This document shows, piece after piece, positions 5,805 to 6,786 of a stretch of DNA of 6,786 nucleotides. The stretch is from the NCBI GenBank assembly GCA_023260815.1, contig JALQUE010000305.1, positions 1-6,786 on the forward strand, given 5' to 3'. The position numbers and the translations under genes are program-made. The notes under the pieces were generated by a model. That model was not told where the DNA came from. It ran no database searches and saw only the letters and a list, made by a program, of their open reading frames with translations. This DNA is from Roseovarius sp. Lineage in GTDB: Bacteria > Pseudomonadota > Alphaproteobacteria > Rhodobacterales > Rhodobacteraceae. Numbering within the stretch: position 1 is the first letter of the stretch; every line of letters begins with the position of its first letter.

Positions 5805-6602
5805 CTAGCCCATGCAGCGGTCCAGAAACCCCAGAACCGGCGTCGTAAACGCCGCCGGTTCCTCGATCAGCCCCAGATGGCGCAACCCCGGCACGATCAC
5901 GGTCTCGGCGCCTGCGATCTCCGAGGCGATCACGTGGCTCATGGCCGGGGTCGATCCGCTGTCATGGTCGCAGGTCATCACCAGCGTCGGATGGGAAATC
6001 GGCGGTCGGGGGCGGATCAACTCTGTGACACCTTCGGCCAGAACCCGGCGATGCGCGGCATAGCTGGCGGGATCGCTGGCCAGAACGGTTGCGCGAACTT
6101 CAGCCACCAAATCACTGGAATTGCTTTTGAATTCCGCTGTGAACCAGCGCTCGATCGCCGCATCTATCGTGGCCGCCGGCCCGCCTGCGCTGCTGTCGCG
6201 CGCGCTGGCCTCGACCATTTTCTGCGCTTGGCTGTCGCGCTCATGCGGTGAATTGAGGATCGCCAGCGCCGCCACCCGGCCCGGATGATCCATCGCACAG
6301 CGCCGGTTGATCATCCCGCCAAGCGAAAACCCCACCAGCGCCGCCCGCGCGATCCCGAGCGCATCCATCAGCCCTATAAGCTGCGCGCTCAGCGCGGTCA
6401 GCGTCACCGGCCCCTCGGGCGGGGCCGTCTCGCCATGTCCCGGCAAATCATAGCTCAGCACACGGTAGCGCCCGGCCAGCGCTGGCGCGATCGCCCGCCA
6501 TGTCACCCCCCGCGCAAGGCCAAGCCCATGGATCAGCACCACCACCGGCGCGCCCTCGGGACCGGTCAGGTCATAGGCCGTGCCCTGCCCCGTCACCGCC
6601 AT
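5805..6602 (-). CDS. Alpha/beta hydrolase (3-oxoadipate enol-lactonase-like)
   Basis: A 265-residue cytoplasmic alpha/beta-hydrolase with a complete catalytic set. HGLGL (25-29) provides the oxyanion loop, GFSLGG gives the nucleophile S93, the acid is D214 in CDHDSGSTP, and the base is H242 in GLRHLGLIEEP. YDLPGHGET (51-59) is the usual strand-4 loop. Length and motifs fit the enol-lactonase/haloperoxidase-like branch, but substrate cannot be read from sequence, and esterase or C-C hydrolase activity is equally possible. No signal peptide. The ATG at 6602 directly follows the TGA of the upstream dehydrogenase-like reading frame (TGAATG, no gap), so the two are likely co-transcribed and coupled. 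A GGGGG five bases before the ATG is a modest ribosome binding site. Confidence 0.88.
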   Translation of the reverse strand: MAVTGQGTAYDLTGPEGAPVVVLIHGLGLARGVTWRAIAPALAGRYRVLSYDLPGHGETAPPEGPVTLTALSAQLIGLMDALGIARAALVGFSLGGMINRRCAMDHPGRVAALAILNSPHERDSQAQKMVEASARDSSAGGPAATIDAAIERWFTAEFKSNSSDLVAEVRATVLASDPASYAAHRRVLAEGVTELIRPRPPISHPTLVMTCDHDSGSTPAMSHVIASEIAGAETVIVPGLRHLGLIEEPAAFTTPVLGFLDRCMG

Positions 6603-6785
6603 TCAGACCCCCGCCGGATTGTCGACATCATGCCCCATCTCGCGCAGATCGGCGCGCAACCCCCACACCTCCGACTCGTGGGCGCCACCTGAGTGGCCGA
6701 TGAGGTGCAGGGTCGCCTGATCCGGCAGGAATCCCCGCTCCGCGATCTGGGCGGCCACCTGCCGTCCGCAACTCCCCGTCGCTCC
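6603..6785 (-). pseudogene. Lactate/malate dehydrogenase-like NAD-binding fragment, apparently 3'-truncated
   Basis: Sixty residues are readable from the window edge to a TGA at 6605-6603. GATGSCGRQVA at the start is a Rossmann GxxGxxG nucleotide loop (helix 1 follows), LHLIGH is the second strand, and ESEVWGLRADL corresponds to the G-x-x-x-DL segment of lactate/malate dehydrogenases. In that family the glycine loop lies about ten residues from the N-terminus of a protein of about 300 residues, so only about 70 would be made here. The frame ends in HDVDNPAGV immediately before the hydrolase ATG, and the rest of the enzyme (catalytic His and Arg, substrate domain) is not downstream in any frame. 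The likely explanation is a deletion that fused the gene's 5' part to the hydrolase start. A natural short protein, or a different Rossmann family in which this is the C-terminal domain, remains possible. Confidence 0.55.
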
Positions 6786-6786
6786 G

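Noticed and set aside
6285..6692. 135-codon plus-strand frame at the right end
   Set aside because: It is antisense to the alpha/beta hydrolase and the dehydrogenase-like fragment, both of which have clear motifs on the minus strand.

Overview
The window looks like chromosomal DNA of an alphaproteobacterium, most likely the Rhodobacterales/Roseobacter group. This is an inference from four things: the GC-rich coding sequence (about 60% by eye), a COQ8-type ABC1 kinase, a cobalamin-binding regulator of the PpaA/AerR kind known from purple bacteria, and a urease accessory gene. I see no transposase, integrase, CRISPR array, tRNA or rRNA gene.

Layout from left to right. (1) 1-420, plus strand: the C-terminal two thirds of UreG, the urease nickel-insertion GTPase, cut by the window edge. 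(2) 421-809: a gene-poor stretch. It holds a small hairpin after ureG, a convincing Rho-independent terminator pointing left (519-553), and just upstream of that terminator a possible 23-47 residue single-pass membrane peptide on the minus strand. (3) 810-2998, minus strand: a two-gene operon. A VanZ-family membrane protein with a large soluble insertion is followed, with a TGATG stop/start overlap, by a Tat-exported calcineurin-type metallophosphoesterase. (4) 2999-3340: a non-coding stretch with a terminator-like hairpin plus T-run, a 12-bp palindrome and a 21-bp-period direct repeat. (5) 3341-4702, minus strand: a COQ8/ADCK3-type ABC1 kinase, GTG start. (6) 4703-4946: a divergent promoter region. 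(7) 4947-5777, plus strand: a cobalamin-binding PpaA/AerR-like sensor protein with a very strong ribosome binding site. (8) 5805-6602, minus strand: an alpha/beta hydrolase with an intact Ser-Asp-His triad. (9) 6603-6785, minus strand: the Rossmann N-terminal part of a lactate/malate dehydrogenase-like gene that stops directly before the hydrolase start and so appears to have lost its 3' part.

How the genes may work together. The VanZ-like protein and the exported phosphoesterase are translationally coupled and both act at the membrane or periplasm, so a shared envelope role is plausible. The B12-binding regulator and the COQ8-like kinase share a divergent promoter, which suggests, but does not prove, a link between light, redox or cobalamin sensing and ubiquinone metabolism. 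The urease and hydrolase ends look unrelated to the middle. The points most worth a second look are the terminator-backed small membrane ORF, the B12 sensor/COQ8 pair, the VanZ-phosphoesterase pair, and the truncated dehydrogenase.
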